Below the pieces are notes generated by a model. That model was not told the origin of the DNA. It did not search any database and saw only the letters and a program-made list of their open reading frames with translations. From assembly GCA_030704615.1 (NCBI GenBank), contig CM060731.1:13206001-13270000 (forward strand): a DNA stretch of 64,000 nt. The letters are read 5' to 3'. Both the position numbers and the translations under genes were made by a program. The number at the start of each line of letters is the position of its first letter. Position 1 is the first letter of the stretch. This stretch comes from Takakia lepidozioides. Lineage: Eukaryota; Streptophyta; Takakiopsida; Takakiales; Takakiaceae. This document shows, one piece after another, positions 33,041 through 45,328 of this stretch.

Positions 33041-33161
33041 ATGGTGGAGACGCCGGGTATTTTCCTTGATCATTCAAACGGCGTGCTTAGGTTAAGATTA
33101 AGAGCTCCTCGGTGTTTTATAAAGATGGCGGCAGCCCGCCACCCTGCAGTGTATTTGCTTA

Positions 33162-35960
33162 GTGTTGAGTTCTCTCCATGCTTGCTCGTTAATCTTGCTT
33201 ATGTTTCAGACTTTGGCGTCTCATGTGTCGATTACTAGAAGTGCTGTTAATCGTGAAGGCGAGCACTTGCATGTAGAGCTTGATATGGTCATTTCACTTT
33301 ATGCTTCATCTGCTAACCCTCCTTCTTCCAGCACGCCGCCTGGCACTCTTGCCTTGCCGATGTTGCCGGTGCGTGGAGATAATGCTGTTGATTCAGGTCT
33401 TGTTGTCCGCTTGAATTCACCTAGTCCTAGTGAGGAAGCTAATCTAGCTGCAGCCGAGGCTTGGTCGCCAAGCACTGCGAGGTCCGGTTCATTGGATAGC
33501 TGTGATCCAGAGTATTACAATTTTGACAACTATCATGATCCAGGGCCCGATTACGTCTGTCCCAGAGAGCAGGAGCGAGAATTTGAGAGGGACATAGCTC
33601 GTTCACAGGAATATGATGCTACAGTGTGTAACTTACTTTCTGTTGATCAATTCTGGTTTGACAAGATAGAGATTGCGGTGCAACGAGACATATCCTACTT
33701 CACTGAGAGTCGAGTTTTGGCGCCCAGACAGCGGTGATCGTTGCGGACTCTCTCTCTGCGACAAGGCAAGTTGTGGCTTCGAGGAATGCTGCTCGTCTGT
33801 CTCATGATGTGGTCAAGTCCCGTTTCTTGAATCATCAGGCTCTGTCGTGGAAAGAAGTGGGGCTTCATCTTCCTTTATCTATTGAACGTGTTCACCGTGA
33901 TTGGCTGGTTTCCTCCTTTGTCGAGTCATCTTGGCTGTCGTTAGCTCTCCAAGGTACGGGCTCTCTCGTTCTACATCTTCTTCGTTTTCATCACGAGCCT
34001 GCAAGGGTCTGCCACTGTCGATCGACCTACTTCAAGGACTGTCGTCGGATAGTCTGTTTGGCCGAGCTTCCGACATTGTCATTTTGCCAGGGACTTTATT
34101 TGACGATCAACGGCTTGTCAGACCTGAGATGCTTGAAAATCTTGATCGCTTTCCTGTTGATTCAGTGCTATCTCGCATTTGGGAGAAGGAGAACTCTACC
34201 TGTGTGTCCTTTTGGGTCAAGACCACGAGCACGTGGAAATGGTGAGCGCTCTCCATGCACGATTCTGACTCTCACGACATCACCAAGGTGATCTCCTGTT
34301 CGACCTGGCCTTGAATTAAGGATGATCGTGGTATTGCGGGCTGCTATAGCAAATTGCTACCCATCCCTGCTCGCCGACTTTGGCTTAATCAGAACTCTTG
34401 TTGGTATTCGTTGCTTCCAGGTTATCTCTCTACTATTCCTATATCTTGTCATAGTTTAATCAGAACAAAATATTTTCTTGTTCTTGTTTGGACTCGTTGC
34501 TTCTTGTTGTATGGTAAGAAACACTGTTAATACTTGGCTGAGGTCTGGGAGGCAACGTGTTGCGATGGATGCTCCCGATCTGGCCACAACGGAATCAGCC
34601 GCTGTTGAGGTCAGAGAGCCGGGTCTTCCATCACCTACAGGTAATTTGAGTGACAATCCGTGAATGCAACATGGGATGGTAAGTCTAGATGAGGGATCGC
34701 CTCCACCAGAGGCCAGTCTCTATACTGATTTATCTTGTGAAGATGGTATTGTTTCCCAAGAATTAGATGATGTTCAGGTGACGCCCGCTGGTCTCACAAA
34801 GATAGTGCAATTTGAAGTTCGAGGGGTCACTATGTTGCCTGGCAATGGGCCTGTGGTGCCAAGTGTAGTTGGTACTGGTAATTTTGTCACTAACAAGGGC
34901 CTGTCTGCAGCTACTCATAAGCTAGCCTCTACTCGACTCAAGTTACAGGAGCCAGTCCTTTGGGTGGTATTTCCAGGCATGCCATCCATCCCCCTTCTTT
35001 AGACCCGATTGCTAGTAGTGTATGCAATGCAAATGTGCAAGTCTCAGTGGGAAGGGCTAATGTGAGCGGTATGCCAACCCCGTCAAATGCTCGTGTCAAC
35101 GTAGGAACTGCTGCTGGTTTGCCTATTTCTATGGTGCATGTTCCTAATCCCGCTCTTGGGGGAGGAATTGGTGTGTCTGTGACTTCTGGATAGTCTGTTG
35201 GTATGAATATTGCTTGTTCTAGCTCTAGTGTAGGCGGTCAGTCAGTCCAGCAATTGGGAAGGCCACCCATTCCCACCATGAGTGGAGTGGCTCCAAACCA
35301 AGCAGCCATGGTCAGTCAAACTGTTCAGTCAAGGCCTGTGTTTCATGCACCCCAGGTGGGCGTGACAACATTACCGCCTAGCCTGCCATCTTTGTCATTT
35401 CAAGGTCCCTCTAATGTCATGAGTAACAACTATGTCCCGGTTACTAGTGGGGTCCATGCTGTGAATACAACCACCAATCAGACTCAGGCTATGGCTCATT
35501 GCTGCCCGGCCCATGGATCTGCTCAGCCTGGTCACATGAATCATAGTCTGCCCTGTCATTTGCTTCCTCAGCTCACTACCCAGCCCTATCCAGAATACAC
35601 AATGGGAGAAGACTTTGATAGAAATCTCCAGATGTTTGAAGTGATTGCTAATGTGAATGGTGTGCCTGAGAATTTTAAAATGACAATTTTTAGAATGAGC
35701 ATGAAGGGCCCAGCCCGTGACTTGTTGCATGCAGCTGTCATGGATGACCCCCATCTCACTTGGGCATCCTTTGTGGAATGGGCTAAAACCCTGTTCAAAC
35801 CACCTGAAAGACCCTTGGACTGCTTCACCAAATTGAGCTCCAAGACTTACCAGCCAGGAGAGTCATTGTGGAAGTATTACATGGATCTAAAATTTGCTGC
35901 TGCAGAATATATCATTGATCTAGCAGAACGTGATCGTATGGTGAAGACATTTTTTTTTGG
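33162..35960 (+). pseudogene. gag: Gypsy-type gag and 5' region (element C), truncated
   Basis: The clearest part is 35590-35950, a retrotransposon gag domain: FKMTIFRMSMKGPARDLLHA, LTWASFVEWAKTLFKPPERP, YQPGESLWKYYMDLKFAAAE. Upstream lies a long low-complexity section rich in Ser, Pro, Val and Gly (34960-35560), with a TAG at about 35192. Earlier open stretches at 33162-33737, 33734-33960 and 33990-34245 look coding (SCDPEYYNFDNYHDPG; DRFPVDSVLSRIWEK) but match nothing I know. They may belong to the same long gag or to an extra gene. The domain is cut off at 35950 by AT-rich sequence before any zinc knuckle, protease or RT. Whether it belongs to the same family as element B cannot be judged, because B lacks this part. 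Confidence 0.7.
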
Positions 35961-37004
35961 CCTTTACCTTTTATCCGTAGGATAAATAAATGGACATACA
36001 AATAATGTATCCTTACATGTAGATAAATAAATATACATATGAATAATTCGTACCTGGAGGATAAATAATCCTCTGATTTCTATTTACCCTTACCCGAAGG
36101 GTAAGCAAAGGTCTTCTTACCCTTTTGTAGGGGCCCACCAAAAGGGTGCTTGTTCCTTTAGGGGTTAATATGAAAAAGGAGGTTATATTTTCCCTCCTTT
36201 AACCCTTAACTTCCTACAGATGGAGTTTTTTTGCCCTTAAATTTTCTTACCCCTGGACACTATAACCAAGTTATCCACCTATCATAGTACATCCAAAAAT
36301 ATGAACCTTATAAATCAGTGGTTACCTACCACATACATCCATATACCAAATTGCAAAAAAAACCATCACAAAAATTTCAAAGATTATAGTATTTTGGTGG
36401 GGGTTGTTTTCTTTTTGGGAATTTGAGAAACCTGCAATGTCAGGTTGGACCAAGCAATTGCGGTATGGGGTTGATTTTCGCTGGGCCCACCGCACCCACA
36501 GCCATATCCTATTCCAAGATATCCAAGTATGCACAAAATTTCATGCTAAAATGCTACATGCTCCTTTGTATGTATTCTTTGGGGGTTTCAGATATGTTCC
36601 AGAACATGGAATTTCTAACATTGTCAAAAAGTGTGCAGAAGTCCAAGATTTTTTTCTATCCGAGCGGTGAGAGAATGAGTTCCTATGATCCTCGTCATAA
36701 TGTTAAATGTTTTTGGGAATCCAACGGTGAATTTTTCAAAAGTTGAGGCCTAAGTGGGGTTGGAGCTGGCTGTTGCATGCACCAATAAAAAGTTGCCACG
36801 TAGGTAGTTAACCCTGCTTAGCCCCTCTCTTTACTTAACCCCAGTGTTTTTGCAAAAATCTGCAGGTCGGGGTTTCACTCCAAATGCATTCATTTCCACT
36901 TGTGCGTGGGGACTATCTTGTCAGCAAATTTATTGCTTCAGGAATAGTTTAATTTAAATAAAATCTGAGCAAGATATGGGCATTTTTCTTAGAGGTCAAG
37001 ACCC
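35961..37004. other. AT-rich spacer, possible small insertion
   Basis: The gag of element C breaks off into sequence with repeated GGATAAATAAAT motifs and short palindromes (TTACCCTTACCCGAAGGGTAAG near 36087; CCCTTTTGTAGGGGCCCACC near 36119). The open frame 36423-36746 has no recognised similarity. Nothing further can be supported. Confidence 0.4.
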
Positions 37005-37230
37005 GATTCAGGTCGCTCAGCTGGTAAGTGCACTGTGTGTCGCCCTGGTGGTTCGGGGTTCAAACCCGCTGCCCTGCCTGGTGTGTGGATTGTTCGTGAC
37101 CGGTTGGTCTGGTGGTGACGTTTCCCACCTGTGTGCCTAATGGCTTATCTGAAAGGGGGTTAATTTTTCCCCCTCCTCAAGGGCCTGAATTGTGAGCAGT
37201 CGCTCCCAAGTTTCCTTAAAAAAAAAGAAA
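37005..37230 (+). mobile_element. tRNA-derived SINE
   Basis: GGTCGCTCAGCTGGTAAGTG (about 37011) fits a pol III A box, and GGTTCAAACCC (37057-37067) fits a B box. The head is followed by about 140 bp of body and a run of A with interspersed G (37218-37250). This layout is that of a tRNA-derived SINE. A related, older fragment is at 32465. No clear target duplication was found. Confidence 0.75.
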
Positions 37231-37250
37231 AAAAGAAAAAAAGAAAAAGA

Positions 37251-37897
37251 GTCTGACTCAATCATATGATTGTGAGCACGCCTCCCTTTTTCATTTATAT
37301 GAAGATATGAATGGAAAAACAAAAATATAAATTTTTGGTTTTCTTAAACGTATTAATGGCGAAAGAACAAGTCGCTCGCGCATGAAGCGCGTTGAAGGGA
37401 GAGGAACGCGGTGGAGAGACGAGGTGAGGAGGAGGGGGGATCCTTCCCACGTTCGTGTGAAGAGCCGGGAGCTTGTGTTGAGAGGTAGATCCCTGGAATG
37501 TTTCTATCCAGGAGGAGGGTCGTGAAGCTGGTGCTTTCAGATTTCGTTTCATCTGAAGAGGAGATATAATCTAATCGGGCCTTTCGAAAGGTCAGTGTGA
37601 GTAGTATGACTGGTTTGCTAGTTGAGTGCACGTTTGCGACGAAGAAGACGCTGTGCAGATTGAAGTTTAGATAGAGAGGAAATTTCTGGGATACATTTGT
37701 TGCGGAGATGCAGTTTACTTCTATGTCTGCGTGGACGAAGGAAACTTGAATGAGTACAGGTTAGGAATGACAATACCTTCTTGCTGTTATTCATTCCAAA
37801 GGTTGCCATGTAACTGCAGGGACTTGACGGTGGTTTTTATATCGAGCATCTTTGAGGGGCAAAAGGTATTCACGCAAGGGCGAAGGATTTAGCGAAG
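37251..37897 (+). promoter_or_regulatory. Upstream region of the C2-domain gene
   Basis: The 650 bp between the SINE tail and the first ATG of the C2-domain gene have no plausible protein-coding content. They must contain the promoter and 5' leader. An AT-rich AATATAAAT near 37323 could act as a TATA element, but that would give a leader of over 500 nt or imply a 5' intron. Confidence 0.35.
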
Positions 37898-40800
37898 ATG
37901 CCAGTCGGCACTTTGGAGGTGCTGCTGGTAGGCGCCCAGGGTATCAAGGACACTGAATTATTTGGTCTGATCTCTCTCCCCCTCCCATAGGTCCTTTGAT
38001 ATACATTTCTTTCTGTTCTGCTCGCCCTTTTTATCCAGTGTCAATCGTATGGATCTTACGTATCACGGGTTATTGCAATAGAATTGCGTCACAGGCAGCA
38101 CAGACAGCACAGGCGTCCTTTAAATTCACAGGCAACTCACAGTCCTCATGCCTGCAGCTTTATCTCCTGCACTGGACGGTCATTTTGCGATAGTAAGGGG
38201 GTCCAGAATGGTAAAGAGAGGGAAAGGGGCATTGTTACTGAAGTGGAGATTTTCCAGCTGAAGGCCTAACCTTCCTTGTTCTGTATTGCCAAAATTGCTA
38301 TGGAAGGAATTAGTAGCTTGCTGAAGCGGGTTTCTTTCAGAGGTTATAACTGGCTTCTATGCAAGGTCATGAGTTACTGTAGAGAGGTCCAAACTCTCTT
38401 ACCCACCACCTCCAAAAAAATAGCTTTTGGTTTTGAGTTGAAGGTGACATTTCATGACTGCAGGCAAAGGAGATCCATATGCCCTTTTGTACTGTGGAAG
38501 GACCAAGCTTAGGACCAACACTGCCACAGGTATGGATAAGCTGGGAGTGAAGGGTTGTACTATTTGAGATGTTCTGAGTTCTGGTCAGCTTGGTCTTGTA
38601 CGAGTATCAAAGCCACACATATGAGCAGGCATTATGTGGCAAAGATTTCTACCTCCCTCTCTCTTTGTCCTTTTTTAGGCACTGTCTGCCACATCTGTGG
38701 CCAAATTGAAGCAGTGGATTCAACATTTTGTTCAAACAGTCCCAGGTATTTGTTATGGCCACCAATATCACTGAACCTGAGATGTGTCGCATAAATTATG
38801 ATCTCCAAAACTTAGAACAATGTCCATTCCAGCTCTTACAATAAACTCTCAATTCTTTATTACCTCGATTGACTATGCCTCAAGCTAACCCCACTTCTGA
38901 GGTAGTCTCACGGACCATGGTGGGCTGGAACCTGAGAACTGGCTCCAGGAGGGATTTGTATTCCAATGAAAATGCTTTGGGTAGTTAAATCATCACAGGC
39001 AAGGAAACGTCATTGCAATTATTATGTCAAGTCCAGCCCTCTATTTGACACTCAACCAACCACCCTGTTGCTGGAATATAGTTGCCCTGTGAGAGTGCTA
39101 CAGTAATTTTGGGCCGAGTTTTCATGTCCTTTTGGGTGAAGTGTGTTACGGGCAGGCTATACATGGACTATGCCTTGCAGGTTATAAGAAGTAACTTTTG
39201 AGTGGATCATTGTCATACATCGGATATAAATTTGTTGACTAGTTAAAATAAAATGTTGATAGAAGAGCTGCACATTACATTGTTGAGATTTAGATTGTTT
39301 CTTAACAATCAATAGCTCTACATCAGTAGGCTGATTGGACTAGGTGTTTAAATGGTGTACTAATAGTTACAAGAGTTTAACTCGAGATGTGCAGATCAAG
39401 GCAGTAAACCAGTCTGGAACCAGAGGTTCACGTTCCCTGTTGATGATAGCACTTCCGAACTCTCTATCAAAATCTTCAATGCAAATATCCTTGAGGACGA
39501 CGAGATTGGAAGTGCTGTGTAAGACCTTGTGATGTCTCTCTCTATGTCTGTTTCTTTCTCTCCACATACACACCCAAAACCCTTGTCAGGCTGGGTGGTC
39601 GTGAAGGTATGGAAGTTAAGATTTATAATGGCAAAGCACTACAGTTATGAGTTCATCCTCTCCCTCAATATGGGCATAGTTTTGAGGAGTTTTTCAATCT
39701 TGGTTTTGAACAGATTGTCCTATGCCCAACACGAGGATCAAATATTATATTTGGAACCCGTAAACATTGTCAAGGTTCTTAGGTATAACTAATGAATCGC
39801 CAAGCTGTCAATCAAGGCATTAGGAGACCTTTTAAGTTTCTGCAAAGCCTGCAGGGGGGTATCAATGTGGTATCAATGTGGCCGTGGTAAGTACATAGGT
39901 CAAAATGGGGTAATGTTACACCGACTGCTGTCTATGGTGTTCATGTCCAAATTTAGGTTCTGAAGGTTGCGTTGGGATGATCTGAACTGATTCCCAGTAA
40001 ATTTCTGGTGGCTGGATTGCAGGATACCCTTAGCCAAGGTGTTCAATGCTGGGAACAAGCTGCCTACCACCTCTTTTACCGTGATTCGCCCTTCTGGAAG
40101 AACTCAAGGAGAAATTAAACTGTCTGCCACTTTCACTCCGAAGGTGCCCCTCGCCCCAACTCTCTCTCTCTCAGACCATTGGCTCTATTGCCTGCAAATG
40201 AGATGGCTCCACGCCTGGGTGAGATTGGCATGTTCAACAGCTTGCCGGGGCAGTAGACGTCTCCTCGGACATACTAGTCTAGCAATACAAATCTGAGATA
40301 GCTAAAAGTATTGTGTTGGCTGAGTCGTATGGTGCTTACATACAAACTAGGATGTACTGATGAAAGTCGGCAGGGAGTTATAACGACTGGTCACTGTTGT
40401 AGGGATGTAGTTAATCTCGGTCTTTTGGATTGATTCTCTCAGGGATGAGATGGCATGCTTTGTTTCCTACTTCTTTTCTTGTTTCTTTTCTGTGTCTTCC
40501 TTGAGGTTTTGTCTTGGTGCATATATTTCTGGAATGCTCTTTTTACCTATCTACGGATAGAGACTGGTAGGTGGGACAACCTGCAACGTGAGGACCGCCT
40601 ATGCCCCGCTTGTGCTGAGAACAACAGGGAAATTGAATGTGAAGATATTTCTATCTTCACTGCCCTTTCTACTATGAGATCCGTGGGAGATTCAGTTGTC
40701 TATTCTGGATACCCAATCACTCATGGAGGTCTTCCATTATGAGGATCAGAAATGTTTGGCAGCTTACTAGCATGAGGAGTCGACTCCGAGACAATCCGTT

Positions 40801-43800
40801 GAGCAATAATTGCTTTTGGGTTCCTTGTGAAGGGCCCCTCTCTCTTTCTTGTTTCTATTGTCCCATAAGCTCTTTGAGCTTTCCGTGGATGTTGTAAAGG
40901 TCAATTTCATTTATCTTCTGATTTGATAATGATCGACACAACACTTCAAAGCCTGATTCTTATCTTTTTTTACCTCTCAAATGTGAGTTCAGAGTTTACT
41001 GTAAGCTCTGACATTGATAATAGAAATAATCTGCCACTTTTGATCCCCAAGGGGATTCTAGTCACAAAGCAGGGCAAGTCTCGAAATCCTTGTTGATCAG
41101 CTTGTTTCATAGACATCAGAGATAACTGCATCCTTGTTGCCAACTACTTGTCTCCACATCCTCCACACCCTCAGCAGGCTGTAGGCAATTTCAGTGTCAG
41201 CGTCACAATCTCCAGATTGTGACAGGCAGATGGATTAACGTCAACACAAGGATAGGATGTATGCATTTTACATTTGTGGGAAGTGGAGACAGAAGATGAT
41301 GTCTTTTTCCCTGCCAGTATTTTATGAGAGCAGAGGCACTCAGTTATGATGATCAGAATACTGTTGCAACTTACCTAAGCCATCCTAGCTAGTTGTCTGT
41401 CTGTCTGTCTCTCAGAAGCGCCTCATAGCCTCCTGCTTGTAGTAGAACATTTTCCTATTGTATAGATGGATACACCAAGATATAACCACCCCACAACCCC
41501 TCATATTCCTCTAGATGTGTCGGTGTATGCACCAGAAAAGCTTGCAGACAACAGTTGATGTGTCCTGTAGTTCTTTGTTTGTCCTGCCTTGGCGCATGGG
41601 CCCTTGTGGCAATCTGTGGAAGTCATAAAGTTTCCTTCTTTCTCTGTCTCTCTCTGTGCCCTGCACACAGACCAGAGTGACGGGCAGAAGCCTCCTGTGC
41701 CCTGTACATCCCCAAGCATGTCATTTCTGTGGTAAATGCAGGGCTAAAAAACTGAAAGGAAAAACTCAGCATAACGGGGTTGTCATGTTTGCATGTGGAC
41801 AATTGCCTCTGTGAGCGCCTTAATGGCAGTTGCAGGAAAATAAGTTTATACCTGTAGCTGGCTGCGGGGATAAGCCAAACCTGGTGGGTGCGAACCCCAC
41901 AAAAGGCTCCGGGACGGTTAGTTTCCTGCAGGGTCAATGGTTGTAAGGCTATGGCAAGCCAATTTGCAGGGAATGGCATGAGTACATTCTCTCTCTCTCT
42001 CTCTGGACGAGTGAAGAGGTCACGACAGAATATGTCCTGTCCTTGAAAGAGGCTCTCCCACACTTTATCCAATCGCTTGAAGATCTTCCCCCTTAGTTTA
42101 TAAGGAATAATAATGTTGCAGTGGTGACTTCAACAGTTGACATCATCAAAACCTTTGAAACACACTAGTATTCTTGGCCGTGACTGTAACTCTAATTGTG
42201 AAGGTTTTCTTAAGAATGGAAGGACACAGTAGAAAAAACTGTTCCTTTGATCCAAACAGCCTGATGAACTGGAGTATATCACAAAGGGATACAATATGCC
42301 CATTAGATCTTCTGAGGTTGTGGTAGCTATAGAACATGTAAGTGGCTCTAAAGCTGGTAGGCCGGATGCTCGAGCTAATCAAGCATGGCGGTAACCCTAC
42401 AGTAGAGGCCCTTGCCCTTCTCTTTAACCTTATTTGGAAGACTGAAATGATTCCCTTTCATTGGAGATGGGGAGTCATTGTCAATCTGTATAAGAAAGGC
42501 AACAGAGACAAGCCTGGGAACTATCGTGGCATCACGCTCTTTTTGCAGTTGGCAAGCTATTTTGTAGGATAATAAGTACGTGTCTCAAGGTTGATCTGGA
42601 GTCTTGAGGTGGTTTTCATGAAGGCCAGGCTGGCTTTCAGAGAAATAGGGGCTGCGTTGACCATATCTACACTAAGCCAGATTATTCAGGGAAGGGAAAA
42701 AGAAGGAAAGTCCACTTTTATCATTTTCTATATGTCAAAAAAGCTTATGACACAGCATGGCACGACGGGGTTGTGGCTCTGACTTTGGTCTTCTGGGGTT
42801 GGTAAAGATGTGAAGGATGGTTCACAACCTGTATGTGAACACCAAAAGCTGTGTTATGGTCAATGGACAGAAGTCTAACTTCTTTGATATTGACCAAGGT
42901 GTAGCTCAAGGTTGTACCCTCTCTCCACTGCTCTTCAATGTTTTCATCAATCAGTTGAAGATGTTCACAAGGAGGGCTTGGGTTAAGGGTGGGTGATTCC
43001 ACCATACCAGCTCTCTTGCTTGCAAATTACTTTGCAGGCCAAGGGAATACCCCATCCAATCTTTAGGAGTGGATTGATTGTGTGAAGAGTTACTTTGACC
43101 TGTGGATGCTAGAAGCTAATGTTAGTAAATACGCAGTGGTGGCTTTTAATGACCGCGGGGAGGGAAGTGGGGATCTCAAATGGAGATGGGGAAGGAAGAG
43201 ATCCCTGTGCTCCCTTCCTACACATATATTGGTGTTGAATTTTCCTCCAGTTGCAACTAGAATGTGCATCGGTCCAGCCATATGCCTGTAAGTATCCGAG
43301 TGTCTGTTTTCCTCTCCTTACCTTGTTCAAGAGATTGCTGACTCCCTTGTTGGCACATTGCAGAATTTCGAAAAGGTCCCTGGGCAAGACAAGTCGGGGC
43401 ATTATGGCTCAGGAAATCCAGGTTTTCCAGCTCCATATGGACCAGGAAGTGTGCCAGGCCCTTACGGTTCTCAGGCATACCCAACCTCTGGGGCCTCCCC
43501 TCTCATGCATACTCAGTCTGAACATTACCCCTATGGTTCTCAGCCATACCCAGCCCCAGTTAGTCATGCTCCCAATCTTTCACACTCTCAGTCTGAACAT
43601 TATCCCCCTTCTTCCAATGTTTACCCCCAAGCTCCGTACATGGGGCCTACATCCACAAGAGAGGGATCCCCCTACAGTCCTTCAGCGCCTCCCACGCCTG
43701 GTTACCCTGTAGGGTCTGCCTTCCAACAAAACAGTCAGAGTCCATACCCTCCTGCTCCCTACCCTGCTCCTTATCCCCAGTCCAGCCAGGGTAGTTCTGC

Positions 43801-45145
43801 ACCTGTGTATCCCCAAGGACCGTACAGCCATCAGCCGTCTTACCCCCCTGCTCCCGGAACTTCTCAGTCCAGTCAAGGGGTGTCTCCTCCCCAGTCCAGC
43901 CAGGGTAGTTCTGCACCTGTGTATCCCCAAGGAACGTATAGCCATCAGCCTTCTTACCCCCCTTCTCCCGGAACTCCTCAGTCCAGTCAAGGGGTGTCTC
44001 CTGCAGCTTACCCTCCCGCCCCTTATGGTCATGTTGTTTCTGACCACTATGGTAAAACTTCTGCAAGTGGACCTCCTGCTGATCCTTATGGGTCTGCTCC
44101 TCCCTTCTCTGCTGGTTCCTATGCGCCACCCAGTGACCCTTATGGAAAACCTGCCTCTCAGGGTGATCCCTATGGGAAGGGTGGTTCTGACCCTTATGGT
44201 AAAACTTCTCACAGCATTCCCGATACTAATCCTTACGGGTCCGCTCCTCCCTCATCTGCTGGTTCTTATCCTCCTCTGAGCGGGAACAGCTCCTCTCAAA
44301 ACGACCCTTATGCACCACGAAGTTCTCATACTGACCCTTATGGTAAAATTGCTCACAGTACTCAATCTGCAGATCCTTATGGGAGGGCAACATCTACTGC
44401 CTATCCCGCACCTGCCTATGGTTCCCAGTCCAGCTATGGTGATCCAATGAACCCACAATCTTCTCCATACCCAGTGCCCTCCAGCGATCCTTACAAGAAT
44501 TCCTCTCAGACCAAACCTTATGGAACGGATCCTCTAAGTGCAGTTCAGGACGATTCGTATGCAAGGGGTGGACCTTACAATGATCCATATGGGAAGGCAT
44601 CTGCTCATGGCGATTCAAAATATGGGGTGGGCGCAGCTGCAGCTGGATTAGCAGCACTGGGTTTGGCGGGAGCCGCTGCATATGAGATAAATGAACACAA
44701 AAAGGCCAGCAGTAAACCTTCATCAGGTGGATATGGTCCTAGCGGGTATCCCACAGTTGATGCAGGAAAGCTGGGAAAGCATGATTCCGGAACACCTCAG
44801 CATCCCCCTTATGGATACCCTCCATCTGGGTACCCGCCTTCTGGATACCCTCCGGCTGGCTCCCCCTACAGTGCACCCCCTTCGGTGGCCCACAGCTACA
44901 TCCCGGCAGCTCCTTATCATGGACCACCTGTCGCCCCCTACACCCCTGCTGGTTATCCTGTTGCGCATGGAGGAAGCTTACATGACAGCTCGCATGGGAT
45001 GTATGATTCGCATGGTGGAAGCCATCACGGAAGCTCGCATGGAAAGTACGAGGTGCATCATGGGGGTCACTACTCTCACAAACAATCTAAGAAATACAAG
45101 AAACATAAAGGCAAAAAAGATAAGAAGTACAAGCACAAACACTAG
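37898..45145 (+). CDS. SRC2-like C2-domain protein with proline-rich, DPYGK-repeat tail (5 exons)
   Basis: The predicted exons are 37898-37964, 38464-38529, 39395-39518, 40023-40143 and 43364-45145. Phases agree at every junction and sum to 719 codons plus stop. Exons 1-4 encode a C2 domain like that of plant SRC2/stress-responsive proteins: MPVGTLEVLLVGAQGI, GKGDPYALLYCG, KPVWNQRFTFPVDDSTSELS, ILEDDEIGSAVIPL, RTQGEIKLSATFTPK. Exon 5 encodes about 590 residues rich in Pro, Tyr, Gly and Ser with repeated DPYGK/DPYGS units. An Ala/Gly hydrophobic segment (VGAAAAGLAALGLAGAAAYE) follows. The end is Gly/His-rich with a Lys-rich C-terminus (KYKKHKGKKDKKYKHKH). C2 domains bind membranes, often with calcium; acidic loop positions are only partly conserved here. 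The exon-4 donor (GTGCCC) is weak, and the last intron (3.2 kb) holds LINE debris, so an extra small exon is possible. Confidence 0.88.
40545..40905 (+). mobile_element. LINE-related and unidentified repeat fragments in intron 4
   Basis: At 40550-40640 the reading RIETGRWDNLQREDRLCPAC is the conserved ETGR-W-x-x-x-x-R-x-E-R-x-C-P-x-C zinc-ribbon-like block near the C-terminus of some non-LTR retrotransposon ORF2 proteins. At 40855-40905 the reading LLSHKLFELSVDVVK matches the open frame interrupted by the CACTA element at 58052-63330. The match breaks off at AAG|GTCAAT, which looks like a splice donor. Confidence 0.55.
42342..43290 (+). pseudogene. LINE reverse transcriptase fragment in intron 4
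   Basis: Non-LTR RT blocks in order on the plus strand, in changing frames: WKTEMIPFHWRWGVIVNLYKKG, shown as separate blocks, then NRDKPGNYRGITL (42430-42535); LSQIIQGREKEGKSTFIIF (about 42675); NVKSC-like and VNGQKSNFFDIDQGVAQGCT (about 42850-42920); FNVFINQLK; and CVKSYFDLWMLEANVSKYAV (43080-43140). The catalytic F/Y-A-D-D box is replaced by ANYFAG, so the copy is dead. The fragment runs to within about 75 bp of exon 5. It has expanded the intron without an evident effect on the splice acceptor at 43363. Confidence 0.85.
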
Positions 45146-45276
45146 TACTGACATCATGGCAGATGTGGGAGAGTTGCCAAGCCATTGTGCAGCTGCCCCT
45201 TTCTCTCTACCTTCTCTCTTTTTTTCTCTCTCTGGACTCTTTCCTCTCCTTGAAGACAGAGTCTGAAGAGTGCACG

Positions 45277-45328
<52 letters not shown>

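Noticed and set aside
43682-44212. 176-codon open frame on the minus strand, and others at 43647-44129 and 44691-45266
   Set aside because: They are shadows of the low-complexity proline-rich exon 5 of the C2-domain gene; repetitive codons keep other frames open.
45278-45323. CT microsatellite as a regulatory GAGA-type element
   Set aside because: It lies downstream of the stop codon of the C2-domain gene and is a simple repeat; nothing indicates a regulatory role.
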